Source: Monosporascus cannonballus
Lineage: Eukaryota; Ascomycota; Sordariomycetes; Xylariales
Length of the DNA: 64,000 bases
NCBI GenBank assembly: GCA_004154925.1
Contig: QJNS01000003.1
Location: forward strand, 620,001 to 684,000
Direction: 5' to 3'
Shown here piece by piece: positions 38,301 to 50,654 of the stretch. The first letter of the stretch is position 1; every line of letters begins with the position of its first letter. A program made the position numbers and the translations under genes. The notes below the pieces were generated by a model. It saw nothing but the letters and a program-made list of their open reading frames with translations, was not told the DNA's origin and ran no database searches.

Positions 38301-39128
38301 ATGAAATATAACGTTAATTTATTCGCGAGATGTAATAGATCATAATATAAATCTGCCTTATAATTTATTTAATATTAAAATATATTCGTATGAACCTCTA
38401 TAGGCTTTTCATATCATAATATAAAGTTGTATTTTATTGTTAAATATTGTAGTTTAAATCTTTTTTATATTAAGTATATAACTTTGTGTAGCGAATTATA
38501 TACATATATATATAAATATTCAACATATATAATCTATTAAGTTTCATTTCATTAAAGATTATATAAAGTGTTATAAAAAAGCTTTTTAAAGAAATTTGAT
38601 TTTTTGGAAAGATATAATAGAAAACTAATAATTCTGAACAAAGATGGAACTAATACTAAGAAACGCAAACAGAACTCGCTGGATAAATATATAAATTTAT
38701 TTTAATCACTATAACTAATCTGTAGTATTATAAAATAATTTTAATATATATGATTTTAATATAAACGTTTAAAGGATTTTTATTACAATTTAATATTTAA
38801 GTATATTTCCTATGAAACTATAGAATTTAGCTGACATTTAACTTTAAATCTATTGAAATCTACTACTTTAATATCTAATTTATATATTATAAGTTCTTTA
38901 CAAGAATTTAACAAAGAAAGCTATTTTAAAATCTAGAAACCACTTTAGTTTAACTTTTTCTGTTATTTCATTATAAATTTTCTACATCTTATACTTTGGT
39001 AGGAATTCGTATTCATTATTAACATAATTTATTAGATGAGTTTCTTTGTTATAGCCTTAGCGTATTACCACGTTTCGCACGGGCTATACAAATTACTAAC
39101 CTGAAACCCTATCTCATGAATTACTCCA
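35393..39128. other. AT-rich relic DNA without assignable gene
   Basis: Presumably the continuation of the old repeat into which D inserted. The only coding-like trace is on the minus strand at about 37440-37240, a Lys-rich helix containing IKKLEKLKKLKPER, which could be the C-terminal coiled coil of a transposase or antisense-ORF relative. Just before the right edge, at about 39058-39128, is a short normal-GC stretch that matches, inverted, the flank at 41396-41430. Confidence 0.45.
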
Positions 39129-40292
39129 GCAATGAATACGGATTCTTCCTATAACGCACGATATATAAAAATTAATAATAAAATAATCAAAGAGATTAAA
39201 ATAAAAATATTTTCATTGTAATAAACGGACCAGGTCCTATATTTGCATTAATTACTTAAATTATATAATTACAAATTTTTAAAGCAAATTCGAAATGTAA
39301 AAAAAGAATCATTACTAAAACAAATTAATATTATGAGGAACAATATAATATATTTCGAAAGAAAACGACATAGAGTATTAAATAAAAATAAATTTAATAA
39401 AAACTCTTTGCATATATTTTTAATGTATTGATTTCCAATATTTGCATTTCTAAGACAAAATATTTAATAATAATATATTTATATTTTTAATTTCAAATTT
39501 TTTATAGGGTTAACTTTTAAAATAATATTGTCTTTATAACAAACATTTATTTAGAAATATTATATTTAACCCATAACTTTAGAGAAGTATGCAGTTTTAA
39601 TATTAGAAAATGCGTTAGAATTATAGTTATAAAATATTCTATTTGACAAATAATTTTAATATATTAATAATTAAATCTAAATATAATAAGTTACACATAT
39701 ATTAACTTATTATTATTATAATATTTTATTACTACTTTTAAATGTTGTTCTTAATGCTTATAGTTTTAATACTTGATTTGTTTACAATTCTAAAAGTATT
39801 AAATTCATACTTTCTTAAAAAAATACATATGAACTTACAATCTGTGAGACTTAACTAATTAATTTGACTTATATTGTAAGTTAAATTACGATATTTGATT
39901 AAAATATGCATCGTTAACAAATATAAAAAAATATATACTTAAATTATTTAATACGTTTAAATATATATATATATATACAGCATGTAATATTTAAAATAAT
40001 GAAAGAATTGTAAACTATAAATTTAATACTTAAATATCGGAATTATATTTCTTAGCCTTTTTTAATTTTCTTAACGTTTCTAATTTGTTATCTTTTATAA
40101 ATATATATAAATTGTAATAATATAGTTAAAGTTAAGAATAACACTAAGGTGTATTTTATTGCTAACTTATTATAAAACATGTGTTAATATATGTTTTATA
40201 TATGTAGAGCTTTTAGTTTCATTTATACATTTTTATTAATTTATTACTAACATTATATATGCCGCATCTTGGTGAAAATCCGTATTCATTGC
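39129..40292. mobile_element. Terminal-inverted-repeat element 1
   Basis: 1164 bp bounded by inverted ends starting GCAATGAATACGGAT (left) and, reversed, the same sequence at the right end; similarity extends about 40 bp. A TA follows the right end (40293-40294), while the left neighbour is CA. Very AT-rich inside, with no transposase readable. Homologous to element 2, which begins 32 bp downstream. Possibly a Tc1-mariner-type MITE; the superfamily is uncertain. Confidence 0.6.
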
Positions 40293-40324
40293 TACACTGA
40301 AGCGCCACCAAATAAACCACGCTA

Positions 40325-41395
40325 ATAATGAATATGGTTTTTCACTATAACTTGTGATATGGAAAAATTAAAAATAAAATAATAGAAAAGGCTAAAATAA
40401 GAGGGTATTGGGTTTTGTAAACAAACATGTTTTTTTCTTCGCATAAACGATTTATGTTACGTAATTAAACAATTTTCGCTGAAAATTTAAACGAAATATA
40501 AAAGAAATATTAGAAAATATTTAAAAAAAATTTAAAAAATGTATTATATATAAATCGAACAAGTTGATGTATATAATAAAAGAATCATCGAAAATTAATA
40601 CTTCTAAGTACAATTACAGTTATTATGTTTCATAAAAGTGGATTTTTATAAAAATATTTAGATATAAAAATTATAATTTCTTAATTTTAATACTTTTATA
40701 ATACCATTTTATATAGTAAAACTATTTTCAAAAATAAATTATAATAGTATATATCAATTTTATTTAGAATACTTTAGGTATATATTAACTTAATGATCTT
40801 TACGCACTATATTATTATTATGACCTGTTATATTTAAATTTAATTTTTTGGGGCATTTTATTATGCCGAAATTGTAAACATATTAAACATATAGTTAATT
40901 AGATTTTATATATTGAATATAAAACCGCGTTAGGTATTATAATGTTTTTAAAAAATAATACCATGAGATTATTATATTAAAAAGTAGTAAAAACTTCTAA
41001 TACTTTCATATGTTTATTACTTTTATGCAAATACATTGTTCTAGTATTTTATATATTTTACATTTTCCGTATATTTAATTTACAAAATTTGTAAAATTTA
41101 AATTATTATAATTTTTTAAATTTATTAATTAAATAATGTAAATGTATTCGTTAGTTTTTTATTAGTATAAACGTAATATTTCATTAACTTTTATAAATAT
41201 GTATTAATTTTAAGTATATATTTGATTTTTATAAAATGGGATTAAATAGTATTTTTTTAAATATATACTGGGTTTTATAGATCTGGTGCAATGGCTTTTA
41301 AATTTGTATTTTCTTTATTTTATTATATTTACCTTTGTTATTTTATTATTAATTATTTTATATTGCGCATATTAGTGGAAACCGGTATTCATTGC
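40325..41395. mobile_element. Terminal-inverted-repeat element 2
   Basis: 1071 bp with left end ATAATGAATATGG (GCAATGAATACGG with RIP-type changes) and an inverted GCAATGAATACCGG right end, TA on both sides (40323-40324 and 41396-41397). The first ~110 bp aligns with element 1. No coding capacity seen. Confidence 0.6.
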
Positions 41396-41613
41396 TAGAG
41401 TAATTCATTAGGTGGGGTTCCAGGTTAGGGGTCGTAAGGACCGACCCATATCCACGGGCTGCATAATGCGCTTACGCTTTCTTTCCTATTTGGGCGAGCC
41501 AAGATCTAACTGCGGAAATGGGTCCTAAGGGAAGCGGAATTTTCGGCACAATAACCCTCGTCTACTTCGTTCGCAAAGCTCATTACGTTAAAACGAAGGC
41601 ACAAGGCACTCAC

Positions 41614-41801
41614 CAAGAATTCCATAAAAGCTTCCTGGTCGCCTTTGGTAAACTTGGCATAGTTCGCCTTTACAGCGGCCTCTGTCGTCCCGGCATCGAC
41701 TCCTGTTCATCCTTCCTCCCCAATCACCTGCTTAGCCGACGCCAGCAAGCCCTCGAGGGCCACGGCAGCAACCCGCACATTGCCACGTTTTTGACAGCCA
41801 T
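41614..41801 (-). pseudogene. Gene remnant, possibly SnoaL-like
   Basis: Normal-GC DNA. The minus strand has ATG at 41801 (MAVKN), then a frame change, and a coherent frame NVRVAAVALEGLLASAK, a TGA, and AVKANYAKFTKGDQEAFMEFL, which ends at a good intron donor GTGAGT (41613). The last segment resembles the first helices of SnoaL-like (NTF2-fold) proteins, but the match is short. A downstream exon was not found. It lies 190 bp downstream of the glutathione S-transferase stop, on the same strand. Confidence 0.3.
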
Positions 41802-41991
41802 TGTGGAGGTTTCTGGGAGCTGGCTGCTTCTCTAGATGACTTGCGGTGAGTAGGGCATGAAATGTTATAGAGCTGCCGCTTTTCTAGGAAGCAATGCTCG
41901 CTGTCACGTACTCTCAAACACTTCCGTCTTTAAGAGGTTTGGTGGTGCTGTGGCAACTAGGTGACTATTCCTCTTCCGATTGATTTCTATC

Positions 41992-42743
41992 CTATCTACG
42001 AGCAGCAGCCGCAGCCTCCTTATCAGCGGCCAACATCTTCTGTATGGCTGGCCTGTTCATGCAGCGGTCCCACCAAGCACTCACAGCTTTGCGACTGAGG
42101 ATGACGTCTCCATACCCGCACGCGAAAAGTCTTTGGATCACCGGAATGTAGTAGATATCCGCGAGAGTGAAGTCCTTTCCAGCCATATAGTCATTGTGTT
42201 GGAAGAGACGTTCTGCCACGTCGAAAAACATCTCGACCGACCGCAGTGCACCTGAGACCACGGCGTCATCGGGAGGCAGCCCCATGAATACTTTGACAAA
42301 TTTCTCAAATGCGATTCTACCTGCAGGCTCGGCGAAGTAGAGCATTTCTGCGGACTGCGCCTGGTCAAACTGCGCCACAGCTTCGATATCGGAGTCCTGG
42401 GGTAGAAGTGGGAAGGAGTACTTCCTCGCGAGGTATTTGCAGATTGCACGACTCTCGTAGAGAGTGAACCCGTCAGGGAAAGTAATGACGGGTATTTTAC
42501 CCCACGGGTGACGTTTCATGTTTTCTTCGGACTGAGTGCAGCGGCGTCAGCGACATACAATTTGCTCACGCGAGGATAAGCCGCGTCGTCTTGCAAAAGA
42601 AGCGATTCACCCACCTTCTGTTCCCCTTTTTGCAGGTTGAGAAGCACAAATTCATAATCCGTGAAGCCACCTTCAGCGAGAGTCAGGCGGACACGATCGG
42701 TGTTGGTCGAGCCCCGAGAGCCATAGAGAGTAAAAGCTGGCAT
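41992..42743 (-). CDS. Glutathione S-transferase, intact, two exons
   Basis: Cytosolic GST conjugating glutathione to electrophiles. Exons 42743-42615 and 42531-41992 are separated by an 83-nt GT-AG intron (42614-42532), giving 222 residues, the usual family length. The N-terminal thioredoxin fold starts FTLYGSRGSTNTDRVRLTL, with a Ser/Thr cluster where the catalytic Ser of phi/theta-like GSTs sits. GKIPV carries the cis-proline, and LYESRAICKYLA carries the glutathione-binding Glu-Ser. The C-terminal helical domain has the YMAGKDFTLADIYY block with the conserved N-cap Asp. An in-frame Met 66 nt upstream (42809) exists, but 42743 matches the family start. No stop or frameshift: it is the only clearly intact gene in the window. 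Confidence 0.92.
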
Positions 42744-43060
42744 TTTCGAGCTGCGCAGTAGTTTCGACACGAATCCAGGGCTGTTCGTCATGAGCTTCGA
42801 CATGTGCACGTATTTCTTTCGAGAGGGATTGAGCGAGCCACTCGGTATATATATACGTCGATCGAGACGATTGGGCGTCGGAACGGAGCTATGACCATCA
42901 CCTCAGCCGTAGGAATGTGGAATGCGCTAGCAGAAGGAAGGATGATAGGCTTTCCACAGCACGTCTGGTTGGTGGGTTCGCTTTCGCTACCCGATCGAGC
43001 TAGCGCTGGCGCCTGCTCCTCATATCCCACAGGGCGTGGTTTGTGAGAAAGGAAGTGCAA
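42744..43060 (-). promoter_or_regulatory. Upstream region of the GST gene
   Basis: Normal-GC spacer. A TATA box (TATATATAT) lies at about 42846-42855, roughly 105 bp before the chosen start codon on the minus strand, which supports the 42743 start. Open frames on both strands here resemble no known protein. Confidence 0.5.
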
Positions 43061-43214
43061 CTAACCAACGTATGTTGAAAGTTACCTCAGCTAGCTCAGG
43101 CCTCTACTAGTTCGTTCTCCCAGCTTTTTGATATACTGATGTATTACGCTAAAAATTAACCAATTAAAGTTTATATCCCCGTAACGAACTAACGCGGCCT
43201 AAGATGTAATTACG

Positions 43215-43450
43215 TGTGAGAATACAGCCCCTATGAGGATAAGGCTGGTAGCCGACCAGCCACCGACCAGCCACCGACCCACTTACTAGTCTAAATCCAC
43301 CATCGAGCAGCTAATGGGAAACGACAAATAAAAATAACCTAATATATTTATTTCTTGGAATTTGCTTTACGAATAAGCGGAAATCACTTTATCTTAACTT
43401 ATAATTATTTATTATTTTATAATTTTTTTATTTTTATTTTAAAAATAACA
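43215..43450 (+). repeat. 5' LTR of C (LTR type C)
   Basis: About 236 bp beginning TGTGAGAATACAGCC, with a short tandem CCGACCAGCCA repeat at about 43254-43278, then increasingly AT-shifted inward. Matches 16780-17012 (inverted) and 50412-50654. Confidence 0.8.
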
Positions 43451-45450
43451 TTATAATTATTAAAAATAAAATTTCTTAATTATAAAATAAACCTGGGTTA
43501 TTAATAAAAAAAATTGACGATCGGGAATTAATTAACCAATAATTAATTACGGTACGGAAATAGGCGAAAAAACTTATGACGGAATTTTAACAGAAAAAGA
43601 ATTATAATTTTCAAAATCTCGAATTACCTTATATATATAATAAGGATACGTTTCGATAACCGTTAACTAAACGATCGAAAAACGGATATCATATAATAAC
43701 CGTATTCCGCAATGCAAAACCAAAAAATGAAGCCCTTTAATAATATCCAGATTTTAGAAATTATCCGTTAATAAAACTGATAATAATGGGAGTTATTTCG
43801 ATATTTAATCGAATAATAAATAATAATATAAATTAAAAAAATAAAGCTATATAAATTAATTATAATATTAATATAAAAGCTTAAAAGCCATAACTAAATA
43901 CTGCGTTATAATAATTCGAAATTTGTAAACGTACGTTAATTAAAAAATAAATTAAAGATTATTACGAAAATTTAAAACGAAAAAGCAAAACGAAATACTT
44001 TTTTTATATGTAATAAGCTATAAGTTATATGAATAATTTTATTAAAAATATTTAACAATTATACGACATTTAATTTAATTATTTTTATAACGAAAAGAAA
44101 TTAAACAAACGATTTATAAATATTTATTTAGAAACGTTATGCTAATTTTAACATTTTCGATAGAGAATATAAAGAATAATTTATAAAACTATAATAATAA
44201 TCCGATTCATTACCGGTAAACTTTTATATTAAATAAAAAGTTGCAATTTATAAATTAAATTTTAATTATATTTTTAACTTGAAAAATCAAAATAATAAAT
44301 TTTTTGTTAATAATTATTTTTACAAATTAATATTGAAGTTACGAAATATCTTGTTATAAAAAGAGTTAAGTTAAAACAAATTAATAACGTAATAAATAAG
44401 GTAAAAAGTTATTAAAACGTTTGAAAAAAGGCGGAAAAAACCGAAAATTTTGCGTTAGAAATATTAATTAAGAAAAATAATCTTATTTTACTGTTTTCGG
44501 GAAACAATTTTTCTAAAGCAAATTAAAAGCTTTACGTAAAAATAATAAAGATTACGGGCGCTTTTATATTTGGAAAAGTAAATAATTACTATTTTAATCC
44601 CGATCGAAATAAATCCGTATAACTGAATATCTTTAATTTTTATAAGGCTCTATATAAATATTATAATTAAGGGAAGCTAAGTTATAAAACCTGATTTACA
44701 AATTTTAAAAGAATATAAAAACCTTATTATTTTAATAATATAAAAACCGATTTCGGAAAACCGTATAAAATATTATTAAATATAACGATAAATCAAGTTA
44801 ATTGCTAGACATAAAGCTAATATAAAGCCGGAAGACAAGAATATATCTAATATATGTAGGATAATAATTATAAAAAGATTAAAATAAAACCGCTTTTTAA
44901 AAGAGATAATTAAAAAAAAGAAAGGGAGGATATAATATAAATAAATTTGGATACCAGAATATCGGTAAATATTAAAATCAGAAAACTAACGAAAGAATTT
45001 AATTTCAATTAATATTCGTAAATTTTCCGAGCCTTATCGGCGTTAACGGCGCATATATTAAATATTATAAGGCTTACGAAACTTATGTCAGCATAATAAA
45101 TAATATTATGAAAAAACGAAGATTTAAGGAAATATATTTTGTGATATGCTGTAACCGTAAAATATTCCATTTTTTATTTTTCAGATTAAAAATATATAAG
45201 TTCGGCGTTTTATTAAATTTAGATATATATTAATAATTATATAAATTATAGCAAATGCTTAAAAGATAAGAAATTACATATTTAACGTTATCCGATAAGA
45301 ATATTTATATATTATTAATATAATATACCTAATTAACTAACAATGTATTTTTGAATTTTAGATATCATAAAAACGGAAAATAATTAATTTTCTTATAAAC
45401 TTAAAACGTCTTCGGCGAATATATTATGTAATAATAACGAAATAATTTCA
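43451..45450 (+). pseudogene. gag region of element C
   Basis: By position this should be gag and the pol start. The first 600 bp matches C2 (16.1-16.78 kb, inverted). The sequence is so AT-shifted that no motif can be named. Confidence 0.4.
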
Positions 45451-45499
45451 TTAATTAGTAAGAGCAAAATGTATAATAAATTTGATTTTAACAAAAATC

Positions 45500-48400
45500 A
45501 CACTGATTTGGCCTAATTTACTTTATTTCGGAAACCAAATAAGAAATATTTAAAAAGTATATGTGAAAAAATTCCAAAAATAAAACGGATACGTTATATA
45601 AAAACGGACGTAAAAGTATTAATATTATTTGTGTTTAAAAATAACTGTAATCTTTAATTAGGCATTAATTATAAGCGGTTAAATCAGGTAATAATAAAAA
45701 AGTCGATACGTTTTAGTTTTAATTTCAGAATTAATAAATTATTTAATAATAATTAAGGTACTTTGAAAATTAATTTTAGAAATATATATTACCGTTTTAG
45801 AACTGAAAAGAGGGTTAATAAAAAACCGTTTTCCGAACGCGGTATAGATAATTTAAATATACGGTTGTATTAATTAACTTTTTGAACGTACTAATTATGT
45901 TTTCGTCCTATATATATAAACTATTAAATAATTTTTTTACTTATATATATATAACATATTTCAAATATATAATGATTTATTCGAATAACGAAAAGGATTT
46001 AGGAAATATCTTTAATTACTCTACGAGTAATTATTATAGTATTATGTATTTAACAAAATATTTAAATACGAATTTTGTTTTAAAAAAATAAATTTTGAAA
46101 ATTTGTAAGTAATAATAACTGCTAAAAATAAACCGCTGACGGATTACTATTACTACAATATAACTGAACCTAAAATTAATTTGTAATATTTAAATATTTT
46201 TAAACTATCTAGAATATTTTCGAAAGTATAGCGTTTATTATTTGCGTTTTACCGAATTTATTATTAAGCACTTGAAAAGGACGCAATACAAAAATACATA
46301 ATTCCAAAAATATAAAAATATTATAAAGGTTTTCCGAAATTTAAAATATATCTTTTAATCGGCGACCATTCTCTAATACTAAAATAACGTTAAAAATACC
46401 AAAGTTGAAATAAATACCTTGTTAAAAGTTATATTAAAAATATCCTTATAAAAATACGGAAAATATTAATACTTAATGATATGTTAATTGCGAAAGTTAA
46501 ATCTAACCGAAAATAATAAATTATAAGATAATAAAAGTTATTAGCAATTTTAAAGAATCTAGAATATTAACGGTAATACCTTGAAGGCAAGGAAAAAGAT
46601 ATCCCAATATTTACCGATTATATAACGATAAAAATATAGTAAAGGCGCCGGTACGGAATTTTAAAGGGAAATTGGCCCGATAAATTTACAGCTATACGTA
46701 ATTTAATTTCAAAATTTAATACCGACCGAATGTTGTTAATCCGGCAAATAAGTTTTTTAAATACCCTAATTACATATTAAAAGATACATATATGGAAACG
46801 TAATCCTTTTATTTCGCAGAAAATTCGAATTTACGATTAATATGTTAGAAAACGTACGAAACACGGTCGTAAATGTATAATACGATTTAAAATAATATAA
46901 AATTGCACCAAACCTTATACAAATAAGGTAAATTTCGTTCATTATAAAATATCCAAATAGATTTAATGCAAGGAAAATTTAGATAATTATTATTTACGTA
47001 AAAAGAGCGGAAATCTTTATTGTACGTTTATAAAAGATTTTTTTTTAAAAAAAAGTAAAAAGTGACATATTTACGGAACTTAAAATTTGCAAATCATAAT
47101 ATAATGATAAATTATAACAATAATACGATTAATAATAAAATAACGGTAATTGTAAATTATAACTGTATTGCGATTAGATTTCAAAAACTTTAGGAAAAAC
47201 AAAATTAATATTAAAAAATTATTTAAAATTAATACGTTTTACGTTGTTAATATGAAATCTGGCCAAAAACGAAATAGTCTTATAATCGAAAGTTTCTCGA
47301 TAGTTTTATGATCAGGTTCGAAGGCTATAAAATAAAAACTTAAATATTTTAAAATTTATTTAACTAATTAAACGTTAAGCCGAAATAAAAAAATGTATTT
47401 CCCGGCTTTAAATAAGGTTTTGTATTATCGGAATAAATTGGTATATCCTTTACAAGACGTTTTACAGAAATAATGAATTACTTAACATTAAAATCATGTA
47501 ATGATAAAATATATAAGATATATCTGTACGTTAAAATTAATACTCAAAAAAGCTTATTAAGAAAATATAGCAAACGATATCCCACCATATATTAAGTAAT
47601 AGTTAAATTATTACAATATAATGAACTTATATTATACACCTTATAAATAATTTTAAAACATGCCGTTATTTAAAATGTTTTAAAGAATTTCGGTAAATTC
47701 TATTAAGAGGCTTTCCAAAAGCGTAAATTTAAACAGATTGAAGTATGATATAATCTTGGTAATTATTAATCATTTTACGAAATTACAATTATTTATTTTT
47801 ACTGTTAAAAGATTAATTAAAACCGAATTTATCGGATTATTTTATAACGAAATCGAAAATATATTAACTACGTTAATCGAAATTATTAATAATAAAAATA
47901 AGGTATTAACGAATTAATTCTACGTGGAATGTTATAAAAAACGAAAAATAAAACGGTAAGTTTTAACAGTTTATTATATACATACCGATAAAAAGCGGAA
48001 CGTATTTATTAAGTTTTAAAATAGTATTGGCATAATTACTTTACTAAATATTAAAATAATTGAATAAATATATTACTGAATACTGAATGGGTATATAATA
48101 ATATAAGATACGTATTTACCAGCCGTTTTCCGTTCGAAACCTTATATAGATATTTCTTAAAAATAATAAAGTACTTTTTATAAAGGTTTAAAAGATAACC
48201 ATAAAAAAATAAAAAACGTTGCGAAAAATTGGCGGTTATTGGTAAAATAATGTACGAATATTAAAGGAAAATAACGGCAGCCTAAAAATATATTATGATT
48301 AACATTATACGCTTACATAATTCCCATTAAAATAATAAGTAAATTTATCGACCCAAAACTTTAAATTTGAAAATAAAAACTTCGTATTTATTTATATACC

Positions 48401-48700
48401 AGTTATAAATAAATCATAAATAAATTTTAAGTATATAAAATAATTCTCTTTAGCAAATATTAATAAATACATAATATATTCTGAGTATCCTTATCAAACC
48501 CGCAATTTAATCTAAAATTATATAAAATTTATTAATATTATTAAACTTAATAAAACATAATAAAGAATAATAAAAAATATTATGCGTTATTAAAGTAACC
48601 GAAAATAACGTATATAGTTAATTCAATAAAAAGGTTAACCCGTTAAATCCAATATATAAAACGCTCAAACGCATTTCGAATACGTAATCGAAATATTATA
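45500..48700 (+). pseudogene. pol of element C
   Basis: RT N-terminus near 45560-45700 matches the C2 RT block. Integrase core at 47744-48160 starts YDMILVVINHFTKLQLF and continues to VYYIHTDKKRNVFIKF, equivalent to the family's Y-HPQTDGQTERVNQ block with several changed residues. The catalytic box of RT (about 46.1-46.4 kb) is not readable. The open stretch 45882-46091 is a chance frame. Confidence 0.65.
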
Positions 48701-49492
48701 ATATTATAAAAAAGGGTAAATATATATATATATAAAATAAAATAATTTCAAAGCCGGAAAACAATTAGAGCTTACTCGGAAATTAATTATATAATAATTA
48801 CAAAATTACAACATAAAATTTTAAATAGAATTAAGATATTAATATTGAAACATTACACAATTATATAATTATTTTTTAATTTGTTGACAAACAATTACCT
48901 TAACGTATACCGGTCGGAAACCGATAAATAACATAAAAAAAGTCGAACTTTTATTGCGAAAACAAAATTTTTTATTAAATTATCAAATCTTACATTAATT
49001 AGCCTTTAATAGGCATACCCAAGAAAATTAATATACAAATATCGGAAAATATTCGGAAAATATATAACGGTAAAAGGCGGGTGCGCGTATTAAATTGATT
49101 AAGTGTAGAATCTGGAAAAGATTTAAAAATATTTTATTTTTCACGAAAAGCAAGGATCAAATAACCGGAATATAATTTGTTTTTAGTCGAAAATAAGGCG
49201 CCGTTTTTATACCGTTTAACGTATTTATATTTGATAATAAATTTGCTAGATAAAACCGTTTTTTAATTATAGTTATTAATAAATATTAAGATTTCGTCGA
49301 AATAGCGGAAAACGGGCGGAAAATGTTCGTAAGCAAAAAGCGTACCGGTATAACGGCTTTCGAAAACGGCTTTATTTATAGAAATATCTTAAGATTATAC
49401 CTAATTGGAAATTAATTGCGGAATATTAAGAAAAAGATCGTAATACGTATAAAAAGAACAAAAGTTTATAAATTTATAAAATAACATTAAAA

Positions 49493-49732
49493 TTGGATTT
49501 TTATAATTATAACCAAGAATTAAAAATCGATTTTCAATACATTCAGGAAACGATATTTTTTAATAATAACCGCGTTAAGGGAGAACTGAGTTTCCCGAAA
49601 AACGTCGAATCGACGATCGATCGCAATTATATCGGAATAATCGTATTAGGTACCCGTAATAAAAGCTTTTTGGAATTCTTTAATGAATTCCTCATTATTA
49701 GTAACGAATTTAAAATATTGTTTAGCTGGTAA
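49493..49732 (+). other. Unassigned open stretch downstream of integrase in C
   Basis: 79 codons with balanced composition (TIDRNYIGIIVLGTRNKSF) in an otherwise stop-dense region, with an unusual density of CpG. It lies between the integrase and the 3' LTR on the sense strand. I do not recognise it; a chance frame is possible. Confidence 0.25.
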
Positions 49733-50027
49733 CTTTAAAGATAATCGGAATTTAAACGAAAATCAAATAATATTATTAAGAATATTAAGAATAACTATTT
49801 CTCGTAAAGAAATCTTATAATAATAACTAATTACAACGAAATTTGTGGTAACCGAGATTTAAACGCAAATTATACGATTATCGAAATAATGTTATATTAC
49901 GTAAATATAATACGGCTTATTGCCGGCCGTAATATAATTAATATTTATTTTATCGTCGGCGGCCAAAAAGTAATGGTAAAAATTCCTAATTATTATTAAC
50001 ATTAAAATATTACTTTTTTTAAAACTT

Positions 50028-50213
50028 TTGACGAAAGGATATATGGCGAACGGAGAAAAAACAGAGATTATATGTAAAATAAACGGAAAAGGCAAAATGA
50101 AAAGAAAAAACAAACAGGAAACTAAATCAAATATGTACGCAGAAAAAAATAGAAATATAGGCGTAAAAGAGAAAAGAAAAGTAAATAAAATAAGGCTAAA
50201 AAAGAGATTATAA
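50028..50213 (+). other. Lys-rich open stretch near the 3' end of C
   Basis: 61 codons, very rich in Lys, Arg, Asn and Glu, ending 200 bp before the 3' LTR. The composition suggests G-to-A-mutated purine-rich DNA, so it may not have been a gene. Confidence 0.15.
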
Positions 50214-50411
50214 TAAGAAATTCAAAGGAACATAATTAATTACGTAATATAATACGTATTAATTTTTAAGGTAATTATTTAAAAAATAATATAATTTACG
50301 TATTTATAATTGGGAATTGTCGGCAAATATACGTAATCAGATTTATGAAATTCGGTATAATAAATTAATAATAATATTATTAAGGATTAATAATTTAAAG
50401 AGAAAAACTAA

Positions 50412-50654
50412 TCATAAAAGTATAACCTTTATGACAATAAGGCTAATAACAAAGTAATTATGGGTCAGATACCGACCTATTTATTAATATAAATCTACAA
50501 TCTGGAAGCTAATAGGAAACGCCAGATGGAAGTAACCTCATATATTTACTTTTTGGAATCTGCTTTACGACCGGTCGAAGATCACTTTATCAAAGCTTAC
50601 AGCTGTTCATTGTCTTACAGTATCGTACATTTGTATTCTTCGAGTAAACGTACA
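50412..50654 (+). repeat. 3' LTR of element C
   Basis: About 243 bp. Inner start strongly mutated (ATCATAAAAGTATAACC in place of TGTGAGAATACAGCC), outer half GC-rich and ending near AAACGTACA. Confidence 0.72.

Larger units (their letters stand above)
43215..50654 (+). mobile_element. Gypsy LTR retrotransposon C
   Basis: Plus-strand element of about 7.44 kb with LTR type C at 43215-43450 and 50412-50654. RT start is comparable to C2 at about 45.55-45.70 kb; integrase core is at 47744-48160. I could not identify a convincing target duplication, so either the ends are shifted by a few bases or the flanks have mutated. Heavily RIP-mutated inside; the outer ends of both LTRs keep GC. Confidence 0.75.

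Noticed and set aside
41518..41835. 105-codon plus-strand open frame in GC island 2
   Set aside because: Shadow of the minus-strand remnant at 41614-41801, whose splice donor and composition fit better; the plus-strand protein resembles nothing.
42788..43060. 80-90-codon open frames on both strands upstream of the GST
   Set aside because: They overlap the TATA box and promoter of the GST and match no family; GC-normal spacer gives such frames by chance.
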